Source: Chamaelirium japonicum
Lineage: Eukaryota > Streptophyta > Magnoliopsida > Liliales > Melanthiaceae
Assembly: GCA_947650365.1 (NCBI GenBank)
Contig: OX393549.1
Coordinates: forward strand, 12,282,073-12,346,072
Reading direction: 5' to 3'
Length of the DNA: 64,000 nucleotides
Within the stretch, counting starts at the first letter, position 1; every line of letters starts with the position of its first letter. A model generated the notes under the pieces. That model saw only the letters and a list, made by a program, of their open reading frames with translations. It ran no database searches and was not told the origin of the DNA. Below, one piece after another: positions 24,284-36,675 of this stretch. A program made the position numbers and the translations under genes.

Positions 24284-26238
24284 TGTTGTAGCTCGTGTGT
24301 CCTTAGCGTGGATTTTCTGTATTAACATTAATAAAGATGACTTTGGTTATTGCTTTAATTAGAATACTACTCTGGTGTATGATAATACTCATATAATAAA
24401 AGGACCCTAGGGAACACAATAGGCCACTGAGGCGCATGGAGGATCCATGCTTGGGAGACCCAGTGGACCAGTTCTGTGTAGACCTAGAACTAGTTCACGG
24501 CTTTGGTGATGCTGGTCACTTCACCGAGCATAAGCTGTTGGCAGGTAGAGGATGTGGTGAAGTCTACACCACGGGAATGTGGGATTCCCATTCACCTGAC
24601 CAAGCACGATGATCGTGTTGAACAGGAACCAAGACGGTGCACAGTTCAGTGATTCAGACACTGGTGCAGAAACCGTCTTACTACTAAATATAATCTGTCC
24701 TTAACCCTGAGGGACCATGCTCACTGGGCCAACCAGTTGAGTGGTGCTTTGATGTGCCAACGTATGCGGACCTTCCATAGTCTAATACCACGGTACATTG
24801 GGTTACCCGGATGGCGCTTGAGTGACATGTAATCCCTACAGGTTATCCGACGTCCAGTGTTGCATGGGTGCGTTTTGATGAGTCAATCTGTCCACACAGT
24901 TAACCCAGGCCTGGTGGTTGTCAGTATGACTGACGATGTTCCGGATGCTAGGCATAGCACTGGAAGGTGTGTGGTGTTATAGATGACAAGTCATCAAACC
25001 CTAGTCAGATGATCGATCGGGATCTGACGGTGCTCCCCACCGCCCGAGTCGTATCATGGCACCAGTAATAGAAGGGATGAGGATTATCGGAGTATAGTAG
25101 AGAACAGGGTTACGAGGGAGTAATATAAGTTTAGGATCACTAGAATTCAACTCGCGTCGCACTCTGGGTGGCTACGCGGGTTAATCGGATTAGGGCTGAT
25201 TAACGAAACTTTTGGTGTGTCACCGGAACAGTTAATCAGGGATCCGGTTGCAGCTAGAGATCCCGAACCCTGAAGGTTCCACCCTGTCATTGTGTATAGG
25301 AATTGTTCCCCGACCTAGTTGGATACCTTGGATGCAAAGTAGCGCGATGGAGCGCAAGCCCGGAGCCAAAGAACCTAATTCACATGTGTTACGGGCCATA
25401 GGGGTATTTTGGTAAATACTAAAATATGGCTCAGAACATATTGAATATGGATCTTAGATTGAGCGGAATAATTCTAGGAGCTCACAGGTGCTGACGGAAC
25501 TCGATTCCGAGTAGCGCACCTCACTCAGTCTCACTTTCAGTTTTTCGCTTTTCGTGAAGGGCGTTTTCGTCCAGACTTCACGATAGACACCCGGAAGACC
25601 TAAATCCGACCCCCCCTCATCCCTATCCACCTAGGGGCCGGCCCTAGGCTCCTTGGAGCCATTAGAGACCGGCCCTATAAAGGAAATAGGGAGGGGAGGG
25701 CCGACCCTAATGGTTCTACTCCCTCCCCTCCAAAAGTCCGACCCTTTGTGCTCCTCCTTTGTGGTTTCGGCCAAGGAAAAGAGAGGAAGAAGAAGGGAGA
25801 AGGAAGAGGAAGGAAGGAGAAGGAAGAAAGGAGAAAGAGGAGGAGAAAATCTCACGGCTCGCCATCGTCTTCGCAACGGATTCCTCCGTCGGCTCGAAAT
25901 TCTTGCACTCAGAGACGGGATTTCGAGGATTCTTCAATTCGCAAAGGACAAGGTGCTATCCGACAGTTTCCCTTGCGATTCAAGTACGGTTCTTCATCGT
26001 TCCATCATCTCCGGATCATAGATCCATAAGGTATGATGAATCTAAACATCAAAGTAGATGCATGCATGTCTTCCGTAGATCGTAGTATGCCTCTAGGGTG
26101 TTCGCATATATGCTAAGATCATAGATTTGCATGTAGATTGTTTTGTATCACAAAATTATAATGAAACATATACCGTATGATCTTCGGATCTTTCTTTTGC
26201 TTTCGCTGCGACTCCGATACACGGATCCAATTCCAACA
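24284..26238 (+). repeat. 5' LTR of the complete-length Copia
   Basis: Starts TGTTGTAGCTCG and ends TTCCAACA. It matches 32150-34124 nearly base for base. A purine-rich GGAAGAGGAAGG repeat near 25800 has one unit fewer than in the partner, which accounts for the 20-base length difference. Confidence 0.93.
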
Positions 26239-26240
26239 AT

Positions 26241-26252
26241 TGGTATCAGAGC
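26241..26252 (+). other. tRNA-Met primer binding site
   Basis: TGGTATCAGAGC two bases after the 5' LTR. This is the classic initiator tRNA-Met primer site of plant Copia elements. Confidence 0.95.
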
Positions 26253-28173
26253 ACGCTTTGGTGTATGTTTCATGCATGAATTCGTGAAAACATCATGTGA
26301 ATATATGATGGTATATATTTTCGTCAGGGTTCGGCGTAGATCATGCATATGGATTGTGCTATGTATCGTCATTTTGCAGGTGCCGCGCTGAATAGTAATC
26401 TGTGATTGCATGCATCCGGAGGTCGGACCCCGGATTTAATTTTGCATTGATTATTATTGTGGATTGTAAGGCTCTAGATGGGCGAGGGTGGGGGTTGACC
26501 ATTCTCGGTTCCCTGGCCATGTTTCTAGGATTGTTTCTTTTTCTTTCTAGCAAAATTGTACACGAACGAGCACTTGCTCGGAGTGTGTTAGTTTTTCGAT
26601 CACAGAAAGAAGAAGATGATGTTACATCCACGTTTCGGGCAAGCGGTACCATGGCGTGCAAAGACCCGGCGAAAGCGTGCATGTTGGCGATGAAGGGTAT
26701 CGTTGTCAGAGATCGTGCAGAACGGAAAAGCAGGATATCTTGGTTGTGCTATTCAGATTCAGGGGTCGGACCCTGGACTTGATTCAGTTTGGATGTTTTT
26801 CTGTTGTTTCTCTTTATTTCGTATTTAGAGAACCGCGATGATAATATGATTATCTAGCTTGTGAGTTTGTCTCTAGATCAGGCTTAGGGTTAGTACTAAG
26901 CTTATGGATTTATCAGTGTCTCTAAATGCTTCTAACACGTGCGAATCCGGTGGCTAGCAAAAAGAAAAGGTGGTAACCGCCCTCGTGGTAGTTCAGGTAG
27001 ACAAGTACTGTGCACCGAGATAGACGCAGTGTTAGATTTGTTTAGTGATAATTAACTAATGTCTCCATAAGAAGTATGATAACCCTAGTGGGATGCCCTT
27101 TCCCCACGTGGTCCTAGCGACCAAGTTAGGTTAGGATTTCACTGTGTGATACCCGTTTCTAGATGACATTTGATGGTAGTATGAACTCATCACGATTTGG
27201 TTATGCCACCATTAGGTTGAGGTCCGGCGAAGGTTGTCGGATGTCCCTATTTGGCCACAATCAAAAGCTGTAATGAGATGAGGTCTACTATGACATCAGG
27301 TATCAAATTGTGAACGAGGCATCATCGTAGTGGGAGTCCTTTCCACGTTGACCTTAGGCTAGGCTCCAGATCTTAGGATTATGGACAAACTAGTGAAGTA
27401 TCGGGATCCTTGGAATCTATGTAATGTGATCCTTGCAAGAAAGGCGAAAGCTGAGTATTCAAGGTAGGGACTATGATATTTTCCGAGGATACTAATGCTT
27501 TGCGGGAAGGTTTATAATCCTAGTGGGAGCACGGTAGACCAGGGTCTAAGTCTAGGAGGTCGTGACCTTTCTAGATATGCATAAAACCTCATAAAGAAGG
27601 GATATGTAAGAGGTTCCCTCCAAAGGAGAGCCCCTGGCCTCCATAATCAACCGGCTAAGGGTCTGGGTGGGAGGTACGCAGTTCGATATTCCCACTGGAT
27701 GAGAACTGTGTTTCCTTCCATGCTGGTTCGCCTAGTGGTTTCCTTCGGGACATGGAGGATGCCGGTGGCAGTGGGTGACGGTTTTATCCTGCACCGCGGG
27801 AGCCTATGAACCCCCCTGCCGACACCACCTAGATTTGTGGGAAGCATCCGAAAGCTTGTGTGAAGCCGCTGTTGCTGCGCACGCGGGTCATATAAAGCTG
27901 GCCAAAAGGAGACTGGGAGGTCTTTCAGTTTGCCGTGGATAATTCTGATGAAGACTGGGTCATAAAAACCCCGTTGGCAGAAGCGGTTGCATGCTCTCAC
28001 CGAGATGCTGTCTCCAATTCAGGGCCGATAGTCTCAGTGCTCGAGCCCAGAGAATTTAGATTCCTGGATGTCTCCACTTGAGGTGGTGAAGACATAGCGG
28101 CTGGAGTAGACATTATCTATTTCTAAATTCCATGAAATAGATTGTAGTAGACCCTAACTATTGCTTTAAACCA
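26253..28173. other. long non-coding leader of the Copia element
   Basis: 1.9 kb between primer site and gag with no recognisable domain and no long frame in the gag orientation. Copia leaders are usually far shorter. It may be a retained structural leader, or it may contain an unrecognised acquired segment. Confidence 0.6.
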
Positions 28174-28985
28174 TTGTTTATAAAAATCATGACCAAGCTC
28201 GACCCCCTTGCCTCCATACTTAATGATAACAAACTTACGGGACCAAACTACGAGGACTGGAAGCGTAACCTAATGCTCGTCCTAAGGGTTGGCAAACACA
28301 CAATTGCCCTAAGTACCCCTCAACCGGCCATGCCGAGACCAAGTGCAACTGAGGCCCAGTTAAAGGAATAGAAAGACTGACTAGATACTGATGAGATGTG
28401 CAAGTGCTATATAGTGGCATCCTTGCAGACCGTCCTTCAGAAGCAAGTCGAAGACATGGCCTTTGCTTCAGACATGATGCTCTACCTGAAGGAAATATTC
28501 GAGGGTCGTAGTCGGGTAACTCGTTACCTAACCATCAAAAAATTGGTGTCCACGAAGATGGCAGAGGGGACTTTAGTTCGGGATCATATGCTGAAGTTGT
28601 TTGGCTATGTGAACGAGCTTGGTTCCTTTGATGTCATCTTGGATACAGAGATCCAGACCGATATTTTCCTCGCATCTCTGTCAGGAGCGTTTGATGGCTT
28701 CGTTACCAACTTCAACCTTAACCGGTTAGAGATATCTAACGCAGAGCTCCTAGCGGCGCTCCAGGCGGCAGAGGATGGGATGAAGGCAGGAGCCCAATCC
28801 CTAAATATGGAGCGGAATTCTTCTCTGAAAGCTAAGGGCAAGTTTCAGAAAAGAAAGTCTAAGAAGCCCGTGAAGATGGGCCAGTTGCAGTTGCAGGTTC
28901 GCAAGCAGAATGGTCCGACGAAGCCCAAAGGAAAGTATTTCTGATGCGGCAAGAAGGGGCACTAGAAAGGCGACTGCCGCGCGGC
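28174..28985 (+). pseudogene. gag of the complete-length Copia
   Basis: The N-terminus (LDPLASILNDNKLTGPNY, DWKRNLMLVL) and the middle (KKLVSTKMAEGTLVRDHML, NRLEISNAELLAALQ) match plant Copia gag of the UBN2 type. Lysine-rich sequence and zinc-knuckle residues (CGKKGH, then DCR) close it near 28985. Part of a fossil element with disruptions. Confidence 0.85.
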
Positions 28986-29025
28986 TCCCAAGAAGGCTGA
29001 GACAGGTATATCTCAAATCCACATA

Positions 29026-32000
29026 GTGGAATCCCTAGTAGCATCCAGTTGTTCTCCAGTCTCATGGATTGTGGATTCTGATTCCACTAACCATGCTTGC
29101 AATAATTTGCAGGGGTTCAAGGAGACAAGAAAACTGGCTGATGGGGAGATAATCCTAAGCATGGGAATTGAGGCCGTGGCAGAGGCTGAAGCAGTTGGAG
29201 ATGTCATCTTGCAGTTCCTTGATGGAAGAAGTTTATTACTTAGAGACATACTTTATGTACCGTCCTTGAGACGTAATTTAATTTCTGTTTCCTTATTGAA
29301 TAATGAAGGTTTTTCAGTTTTATTTGATTCTTCTGGTGTGTCAATTAAATTGAATGGTTCCTTTGTTTGTAAGGGAAAGATACAGAATAGTCTCTATGTA
29401 ATTAACTCCAATCATAAGCAGGATAACATAACTGAAGCTTGTGTGATTAATTCATCTAAAAGGAAAAATCCCTCAGATAATCCAACACTTCTTTGGCATC
29501 TAAGGCTTGGACACATAGCCTCAGACAGGATTCACTGGTTGGTTAAGGTAGGACTCTTAAGTCCAAATGTTTCAGAAAGCCTACCGACGTGTGAGTCTTG
29601 CCTGGAAGGCAAGATGACTAAAAGGTCTTTCGGAGCCAAAGGTAGCAGATCTAAGGAGGTATTGGAGTTGGTACACACTGATGTATGTGGGCCCATAAGT
29701 GTTTGTGCCATAGGAGGCTTCGAGTATTTCATCACCTTCACGGATGATCACTCGAGGTTTGGATACATATACCTAATGCGGCGGAAGTCTGAATCCTTTG
29801 ATGAGTTCAAGGAGTTCAGAGCTGAAGCAGCAAAGCAGATGGGTAAAAGTATCAAGTCTCTTCGATCGGATCGAGGAGACGAATACCTTTCGGATGAATT
29901 TATTGGGTACCTGCATGAGCATGGGATCGTATCCCAGTTGACTGCACTAGGGACACCATAACAGAATGGTGTATCTGAGAGGAGAAACCGAACTTTGTTA
30001 GACATGGTTCGGACTATGATGAGTTATGCAACATTGCTACCTAGTTTTTGGGGATATGCCCTAGAGACGGCAGCATATACTTTGAACTTTGTTCCATCAA
30101 AGTCAGTACCCCTAACTCATTGGGAGCTGTGGTTGAAGCGAAAGCCAAGCCTACAACACTTTAGGATTTGGGGTTGTCCAGCACATGTACGGAAGGACAA
30201 GCGAGATAAGATGGAGTCAAAAACAAAGGTATGTCTGTTCGTTGGGTATCCAAAAGGGACAAAGGGTGGTTTATTTTATGATCCTGAGGATAGAAAGGTT
30301 ATCGTCTCGACGAACGCCGTATTCCTGGATCAGGATTATTTAATAGACCATAAGCCCACCAGTAAAGTAGTTCTTGAAGAATTGCTTGGTACTGATGGGA
30401 GTACACAGACAGAAAACGTAGTGGGAGCCGATACCACTAAGATTAACGGTACTGTAGAATCGACTCCTATGGAACCACCGCAGGTTCGTCGCAGTTGGAG
30501 GACCACAAGTGCTCCTGATAGATACATTGGAGAAGCCTTTATGGTTGATCCAGAGTTTCAGGAGAATGATCCTCTGAACTATGACGAAGCGATGATATCC
30601 ACTGACCATGCAGTATGGCAGGAAGCCATGGAGGCAGAACTGACATCAATGTCCCAAAACTCAATTTAGACACTTGTAACACCATCTCACAACATTAAAC
30701 CTGTTGGGTGTAAGTGGGTGTACAAAAGGAAAAGAGGTCCAGATGGTACCGTTGAGACTTACAAAGCTAGACTAGTCGCTAAGGGTTATACCTAGCGAGA
30801 AGGGATCGACTATGACGAAACCTTTTCGCCAGTGGCTATGCTTAAGTCTATCTGGATCCTCTTGTCCATTGCAGCCCATTATGATTGGGAGATCTGGAAA
30901 ATGGACGTCAAGACCGCATTCTTCAATGGGGATTTGGAAGAAGACATCTACATGTCTCAGCCTCCAAGCTTTGTCGCAAAAGATCAGGAAGGTCTGGTGT
31001 GCAAAGGTCCATTTATGGACTGAAGCAAGCATCCAGAAGTTGGAACATGCGTTTTGATCAGGCTATTCAGTCTTATGGATTTGAACAAAACGTGGATGAA
31101 CCATGTGTTTATAAAAGGAGCGATAAGACTGCAGTAGTTTTTCTAGTGCTTTACGTGGATGATATCCTACTCATCGGAAATGATGTTGGAATGTTGTCTA
31201 CAGTAAAGGTGTGGTTATCCTCTCAATTTGACATGAAAAACCTGGGTGAAGCGAGTTATGTTCTGGGGATCAAGGTAACTCGAGATCGCCAGAACAAGAT
31301 TCTCTCGCTGTCACAGTCAGCCTACATAGATACTATCTTAGTCAGATTCAGAATGCACAACTCCAAGAAGGGACTGGTTCCATTCAGACATGGAATGAAG
31401 TTGTCCAAGGATCAGGGTTCTAAGATTCCTGAGGAGAGGGCAGAGATGCAGAAGATACCTTATACTTCGGCTGTAGGGAGTCTGATGTATGCCATGCAGT
31501 GCACGAGACCAGATATATGCTATGCAGTAGGCATGATGGGCAGGTATCAGTCAAATCCGGGTCCAAGGCACTGGACTGCTGTGAAAAGTATACTCAAGTA
31601 TCTCCGTAGGATGAGATATTATGAGTTAGTTTACTCTTCACAGGAACTGATGTCGATTGGATATACGGATTCTGACTTTGCGTCAGATCCGGAATCCAGG
31701 AGATCGACGTCAGGGTTTGTGTTTTCATTAGGAGGAGGAGCTGTCAGTTGGAGGAGCGTGAAGCAGGGATGCATCGCGGATTCGACGACAGAGGCTGAGT
31801 ACGTTGCGGCGTGCGAAGCAGCTAAGGAGGCGGTGTGGCTCAAGAAGTTCCTCACGGACTTAGGATGCGTACCGGGAGCTCAAGATCCTATTGTCCTTTA
31901 CTGCGACAATAGTGGAGCGGTAGCACAATCCAAGGAGCCAAGATATCACCAGTAGAGCAAGCATATCGAGCGAAAATACTGCATAATCTGGGACTTGCAG

Positions 32001-32135
32001 AAGCGAGGGGTGGTAGTAGTGACTCAGGTGGCATCTGTAGATAACATGGCGGACCCTTTCACAAAGGTGTTACCGACCAAGGCTTTTGAGAAGCACGTGG
32101 ATGCCATGGGAGTTAAGACTGTTGTTCCCCGCTAG
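29026..32135 (+). pseudogene. pol of the complete-length Copia (protease, integrase, RT, RNase H)
   Basis: In order: a protease region with SWIVDSDSTNHAC; GAG-pre-integrase with LWHLRLGHI and CESCLEGKMTKRS; integrase with ELVHTDVCGP, FTDDHSRFGY and SLRSDRGDEY; RT from about 30700 with GCKWVYKRK, ARLVAKGY, DVKTAFFNGDL and the catalytic LYVDDILLIG near 31150; and RNase H from about 31660 with DSDFASDPESRRSTSG and TTEAEYVAACEAAKEAVWL. The pol tail (NMADPFTKVLPTKAFEKHV) ends just before the 3' LTR. Only a few breaks are apparent. Confidence 0.9.
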
Positions 32136-32149
32136 GCCAAGTAGGAGAT

Positions 32150-34124
32150 TATTGTAGCTCGTGTGTCCTTAGCGTGAATTTTCTGTATTAACATTAATAA
32201 AGATGACTTTGGTTATTGCTTTAATTAGAATACTACTCTGGTGTATGATAATACTCATATAATAAAAGGACCCTAGGGAACACAGTAGGCCACTGAGGCG
32301 CATGGAGGATCCATGCTTGGGAGACCCAGTGGACCAGTTCTGTGTAGACCTAGAACTAGTTCATAGCTTTGGTGATGCTGGTCGCTTTACCGAGCATAAG
32401 CTGTTGGCAGGTAGAGGATGTGGTGAAGTCTCCACCACGGGTACGTGGGATTCCCATTCACCTGACCAAGCACGATGATCGTGTTGAACATGAACCAAGA
32501 CGGTGCACAGTTCAGTGATTCAGACACTGGTGCAGAAACCGTCTTACTACTATAGATAATATGTCCTTAACCCTGAGGGACCATGTTCACTGGGCCAACC
32601 AGTTGAGTGGTGCTTTGATGTGCCAACGTGTGCGGACCTTCCATAGTCCAATACCACGGTACGTTGGGTTACCCGGCTGACGCTTGAGTGACATGTAATC
32701 CCTACAGGTTATCCGACGTCCAGTGTTGGATGGGTGCGTTTTGACGAGTCAATCTGTCCACACAGTTAACCCAGGCCTGGTGGTTGTCAGTATGACTGAC
32801 GATGTTCCGGATGCTAGGCATAGCACCGGAAGGTGTGTGGTGTTATAGATGATAAGTCATCAAACCCTAGTCAGATGATAGATCGGGATCTGACGGTGCT
32901 CCCCACCGCCCGAGTCGTATCATGGCACCAGTAATAGAAGGGATGAGGATTATCGAAGTATAGTAGAGAACAGGGTTACGAGGGAGTAACATAAGTTTAG
33001 GATCACTATAGTTCAACTCGCGTCGCACTCTGGGTGGCTACGCGGGTTAATCGGATTAGGGCTGATTAACGGAACTTTCGGTGTGTCACCGGAACAGTTA
33101 ATCAGGGATCCGGTTGCAGCTAGAGATCTCGAACCCTGAAGGTTCCACCATGTCGTTGCGTATAGGAATTGTTCCCCGACCTAGTTGGATACGTTGGATG
33201 CGAAGTAGCGCGATGGAGCGCAAGCCCGGAGCCAAAGAACCTAATTCACATGTGTTACGGGCCGTAGGGGTATTTTGGTAAATACTAAAATATGGCTCAG
33301 AACATATTAAATATGGATCTTAGATTGAGCGGAATAATTCCAGGAGCTCACTGGCGCTGACGGAACTCGATTCCGAGTAGCGCACCTCACTCAGTCTCAC
33401 TTTCAGTTTTCCGCTTTTCGCGAAGGGCGTTTTCGTCCGGACTTCACGATAGACACTCGGAAGACCTAAATCCGACCCCCCCTCATCCCTATCCACCTAG
33501 GGGCCGGCCCTAGGCTCGTTGGAGCCATGGGAGACCGGCCCTATAAAGGAAATAGGGAGGGTAGGGCCGGCCTTAATGGTTCTACTCCCTCCCCTCCAAA
33601 AATCCGACCCTTTGTGCTCCTCCTTTGTGGTTTTGGCCAAGGAAAAAAGAGGAAGAAGAAGGGAGAAGGAAGAGGAAGGAAGGAGAAGGAAGAGGAAGGA
33701 AGGAGAAGGAAGAAAGGAGAAAGAGGAGGAGAAAATCTTGCGACTCGCCATCGTCTTCGCAACGGATTCCTCCGTCGACTCGAAATCCTTGCACTCAGAG
33801 ACGAGATTTCGAGGATTCTTCAATTCGCAAAGGACAAGGTGCTATCCGACAATTTTCCTTGCGATTCAAGTGTGGTTCTTCATCGTTCCATCATCTCCGG
33901 ATCATAGATCCATAAGGTATGATGAATCTAAACATCTATGTAGATGCATGTATGTCTTCCGTAGATCGTAGTATGCCTCTAGGGTGTCTGCACATATGCT
34001 AAGATCATAGATTTGCATGTAGATTGTTTTGTATCACGAAATTATAATGAAACATACAAAGTATGATCTTCGGATCTTTCTTTTGCTTCCGCTGCGACTC
34101 CGACACACGGATCCAATTCCAATA
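32150..34124 (+). repeat. 3' LTR of the complete-length Copia
   Basis: Begins TATTGTAGCTCG after the purine-containing AAGTAGGAGA and ends TTCCAATA, directly followed by CAAAC. It is 20 bases longer than the 5' LTR through one extra GGAAGAGGAAGGAAGGAGAA unit near 33690. Confidence 0.93.
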
Positions 34125-34189
34125 CAAACAAACGGTGGGAAAAGAGAGTAGTACATAGGATAGGGTGAAAGATAATGAGAGGGCTGATT

Positions 34190-34552
34190 GGTTGCGTTGT
34201 GAGCTGCCAGGGGGGAAAGTGAGATGCGGGTATTTTGACCCCCCAAAAAGTTTTGGAATTTGATAAAAATTGATGAGGTTGTTGTCTAGGATAAGATGAA
34301 CATCCTCACCAATTTTTATCAAATTCCAAAACTTCTAAGGGGGTCAAATGGTCGAACCAATTTTTATTAAAATCTGCAGATTTTGCTTTGACCATTTGAC
34401 CCCCCTAGAAGTTTTGGAATTTGATAAAAATTGGTGAGGATGATCATTTTATCCCAGACAATAATCTTACCAAATTTTATCAAATTTCAAAACTTTTTGG
34501 GTGGTCAAAATACCCACAGCTCACTTTTCCCCCGACAGCTCACAGCACACTG
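34190..34552. mobile_element. foldback MITE of ~0.36 kb
   Basis: Terminal inverted repeats of about 28 bases: GTTGTGAGCTGCC followed by GGGGAAAGTGAG on the left, with its complement CTCACTTTTCCCCC...AGCTCACAGC on the right. Inside, a second inverted repeat pairs GGGTATTTTGACC plus TTTTGGAATTTGATAAAA with its complement, and the same TTTGGAATTTGATAAAAATTG block occurs several times in alternating orientation. No coding capacity. The target duplication is not clear, so the superfamily is open. Confidence 0.8.
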
Positions 34553-35286
34553 TAACATTCCTCAAGATAATGAAATTTTATGTAAAACTAATACAAGAAT
34601 TGATAGTCATTTAGAAAAAAAAAACCCTCCATAAAGAGCAAACCAATAACCAAACATTGTGAGGACAACAACTGCCCACTTGCCGCCGAAGTGTTTGGCT
34701 GCTGGGCCGACCTAGTCCGCCCCGAAGGTGGCCGCACTAAGAAGAGAAATGCTATTCATGTCAAAGGTTTTTCCGATTCGTTTACACAGAATGATATGGC
34801 ATCCAATCACATCGTCCTTTTGCCTACTGTTCAGTGCTGAGTGTGATTCACTGATTGAGTCTGGGTGAAATGGACGGTTGTGATCATGACACATCATTCC
34901 GTGTAAATGAATCCATAAGAACTTGGGGGTAAACAGTATTTTCCCACTGAGAAATGTTCATAGGGCATGAAGTGGGTAGCAAGAATTTTGCTCGCATGCA
35001 TTGTGGAAGAAATGTTGTAGTGGATAAAATGAAAGGAGTGAAACTAATAAAAGATGGCGTGACTTTATCAACCTCCTTTCAGCAATGAGTGTGAGAGGGG
35101 TGAGTACAGGTGTGTGCTAGTTGGATGGGCAGTTACCTACTTGCCTTCCTTTGTGCATCTCTTTTTCTACTTTGGCATTTAATGGCAAGGGTTAGTTGTC
35201 TTACAAACCAAACAAACTTTTGGGAGTAGTAACCTAATACACCTCTTTCTTGGTGGCTCTTAGAGAGAGAGAGAGAAGAGAGAGAG

Positions 35287-35329
<43 letters not shown>

Positions 35330-35440
35330 CTTTCCGTGGATGCAATGCCACCTCTGGTTCTAAAGGGAAGACAAAAGATGAAGCTATCCCAGTGGCCCAG
35401 TGGGTAAGATATCAAGGGCTGAAAAGAATAAAATATAATT
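34553..35440. other. no gene; contains a GA microsatellite
   Basis: Nothing coding recognised. A (GA)n microsatellite with small interruptions lies at about 35261-35327. The rest is AT-rich intergenic sequence. Confidence 0.5.
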
Positions 35441-35683
35441 GGATAAATTACACTTTACCCCCTGAAGTTTTGCTCAAAAACACTTAACCCCGCCCTATAC
35501 TTAGAAAGCTACATTTTGCCTCCTTCAAGTCAGATAAAAATCACCAAATGAGAAAATTAAGTAGTTGGTAAAATGGGTGCTGTGCTAACAGCTCAGACTT
35601 TAGGGAGTGATTTGGAACAAAATAAAGTACAAAGAGTTAAGTGTTTTTGAGCTAAACTTCAGGAGGTAAAATGTAATTTATCC
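35441..35683. mobile_element. 243-bp MITE with ~45-bp inverted ends
   Basis: The left end GGATAAATTACACTTTACC and the block TTTTGCTCAAAAACACTTAA are matched in inverse order by GTTAAGTGTTTTTGAGC and ATGTAATTTATCC at the right. No coding capacity. It lies about 170 bases beyond the 3' end of the zinc-finger gene. The target duplication was not resolved. Confidence 0.85.
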
Positions 35684-35853
35684 TAAAAGAATTTAATTAA
35701 TCGACCATTAAGGGGTAGAAACATATGATATAATTCACATGAGCCTTCATAATATTTTTCGAAGGAAAGAATTTTATAAGAAGCGATTTTTCTTTTTTCT
35801 TTTTTCTTTTTTCTTTTTGAAGAGTACAGCTGTGTTTCCATTGGCCGTTGCCC

Positions 35854-36675
35854 TTAGTAATAACAATCCACCAGTGCTGTCGCCGCCGTGAAGACCGCCG
35901 GCCGCTTGCCAGCGAAGGTCAACCCCACGGAAGACGATCTCAGGAACTCCCCTCGATCGTCATCGGAAGGCGCCGGGAGATTCAGATCCAACGAGAGGAA
36001 GCTGTCCTTCTTCCCTTCCGGCGAGACCGCCGGCCTGTGCCGCCGCATGTGGCCCCCCAGGGCCTGCCCGGAGGAGAACTCCGACCCGCATATCGAGCAC
36101 TCGTGGACCCTCGACTTACTTCCGCCGCCGGTGATGTTTCCGCCCGGAGGCGCCGTCGGCTTCGCGAACGAGTTCATACTGATCCGCAGATGATCGCCAT
36201 CCAGCGCCGCTCTCCGTTCCTCCGTCGCCGCCGCCGCCGCCGGGATCGAGATCTTATGCTTCTTGTGGCTGGCGCGGTGCCCGCCGAGCGCCTGGAACGA
36301 CGGGAAGCACTTGTTGCAGGTCTTGCACTCGTAGACGTAGAACCCCGCCTTCCCGGCTGTGGTGGTGGCCGCCTCCGCGAACCTCCGGCTGGTGAACTTC
36401 TCCTCCTCGGCCGGGGGCGGCGGCAGGGACCGCCCCTGCGCGAGGAGGATGAGGCAATTGGCCATGTCCTCCTCCTCCTCCGTGGCGGCGGCGCTCTTGC
36501 TCTCGGCGGAGGAGGCCGAGGAGGTGGGCGCGTCCGCGGGCGGGGGGAGGACCCGCTGGCGCTTGGTCCTCTTCCCCTTCACGACAGCGATGGCGGGTGG
36601 CGGGGGGAATTCGCCGTTGCTGTTGGTGCTGCTGCTGCTGATGTTGGATCCCATGGCCTCTTCCGTGACTTCCAT
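35854..36675 (-). CDS. ZAT5-like: C2H2 zinc-finger transcriptional repressor, ZAT5-like
   Basis: Intronless gene for a 273-aa nuclear DNA-binding protein of the plant C1-2i/ZAT family, whose members bind DNA through QALGGH fingers and repress stress or developmental genes. Residues 33-41 (KGKRTKRQR) are a basic nuclear-localisation box. Residues 67-81 (EEEDMANCLILLAQG) are the L-box. Finger 1 starts at C117 and C120 with QALGGH at 128-133. Finger 2 starts at C193 and C196 with QALGGH at 204-209. The DLNLPAP at 230-236 is an EAR repression motif of the DLNxxP type. The methionine at 36675 was chosen because MEVTEE is the family-typical start and lies downstream of a TATA box; an in-frame upstream ATG at 36741 would add 22 atypical residues. 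MGSN at residue 8 is an alternative. The coding GC content is high compared with the AT-rich flanks, as is common for such genes. It looks intact and is the only clear host gene in the window. Confidence 0.95.
   Translation of the reverse strand: MEVTEEAMGSNISSSSTNSNGEFPPPPAIAVVKGKRTKRQRVLPPPADAPTSSASSAESKSAAATEEEEDMANCLILLAQGRSLPPPPAEEEKFTSRRFAEAATTTAGKAGFYVYECKTCNKCFPSFQALGGHRASHKKHKISIPAAAAATEERRAALDGDHLRISMNSFAKPTAPPGGNITGGGSKSRVHECSICGSEFSSGQALGGHMRRHRPAVSPEGKKDSFLSLDLNLPAPSDDDRGEFLRSSSVGLTFAGKRPAVFTAATALVDCYY

Larger units (their letters stand above)
24284..34124 (+). mobile_element. complete-length Ty1/Copia LTR retrotransposon
   Basis: 9.84 kb from LTR to LTR, flanked by CAAAC on both sides (24279-24283 and 34125-34129), a 5-bp target duplication. 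LTRs are 1955 and 1975 bp and differ at few sites, so it is the younger of the two complete-length retrotransposons here. Internal order: tRNA-Met primer site, an unusually long leader of 1.9 kb, gag, then pol with protease, integrase, RT and RNase H. The gag start (NDNKLTGPNYEDWKRNL) points to a Tork/Angela-type Copia; the lineage is inferred. The coding part has a handful of disruptions, so it is not autonomous as it stands. Confidence 0.92.

Noticed and set aside
25653-26085. Lys/Arg/Glu-rich frames repeated at 33519-33971
   Set aside because: They come from the purine-rich GGAAGA tract within the two LTR copies of the Copia element.
26400-26840. Several 60-126 codon frames in the Copia leader
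   Set aside because: None has a recognisable domain and they overlap on both strands. Treated as leader sequence.
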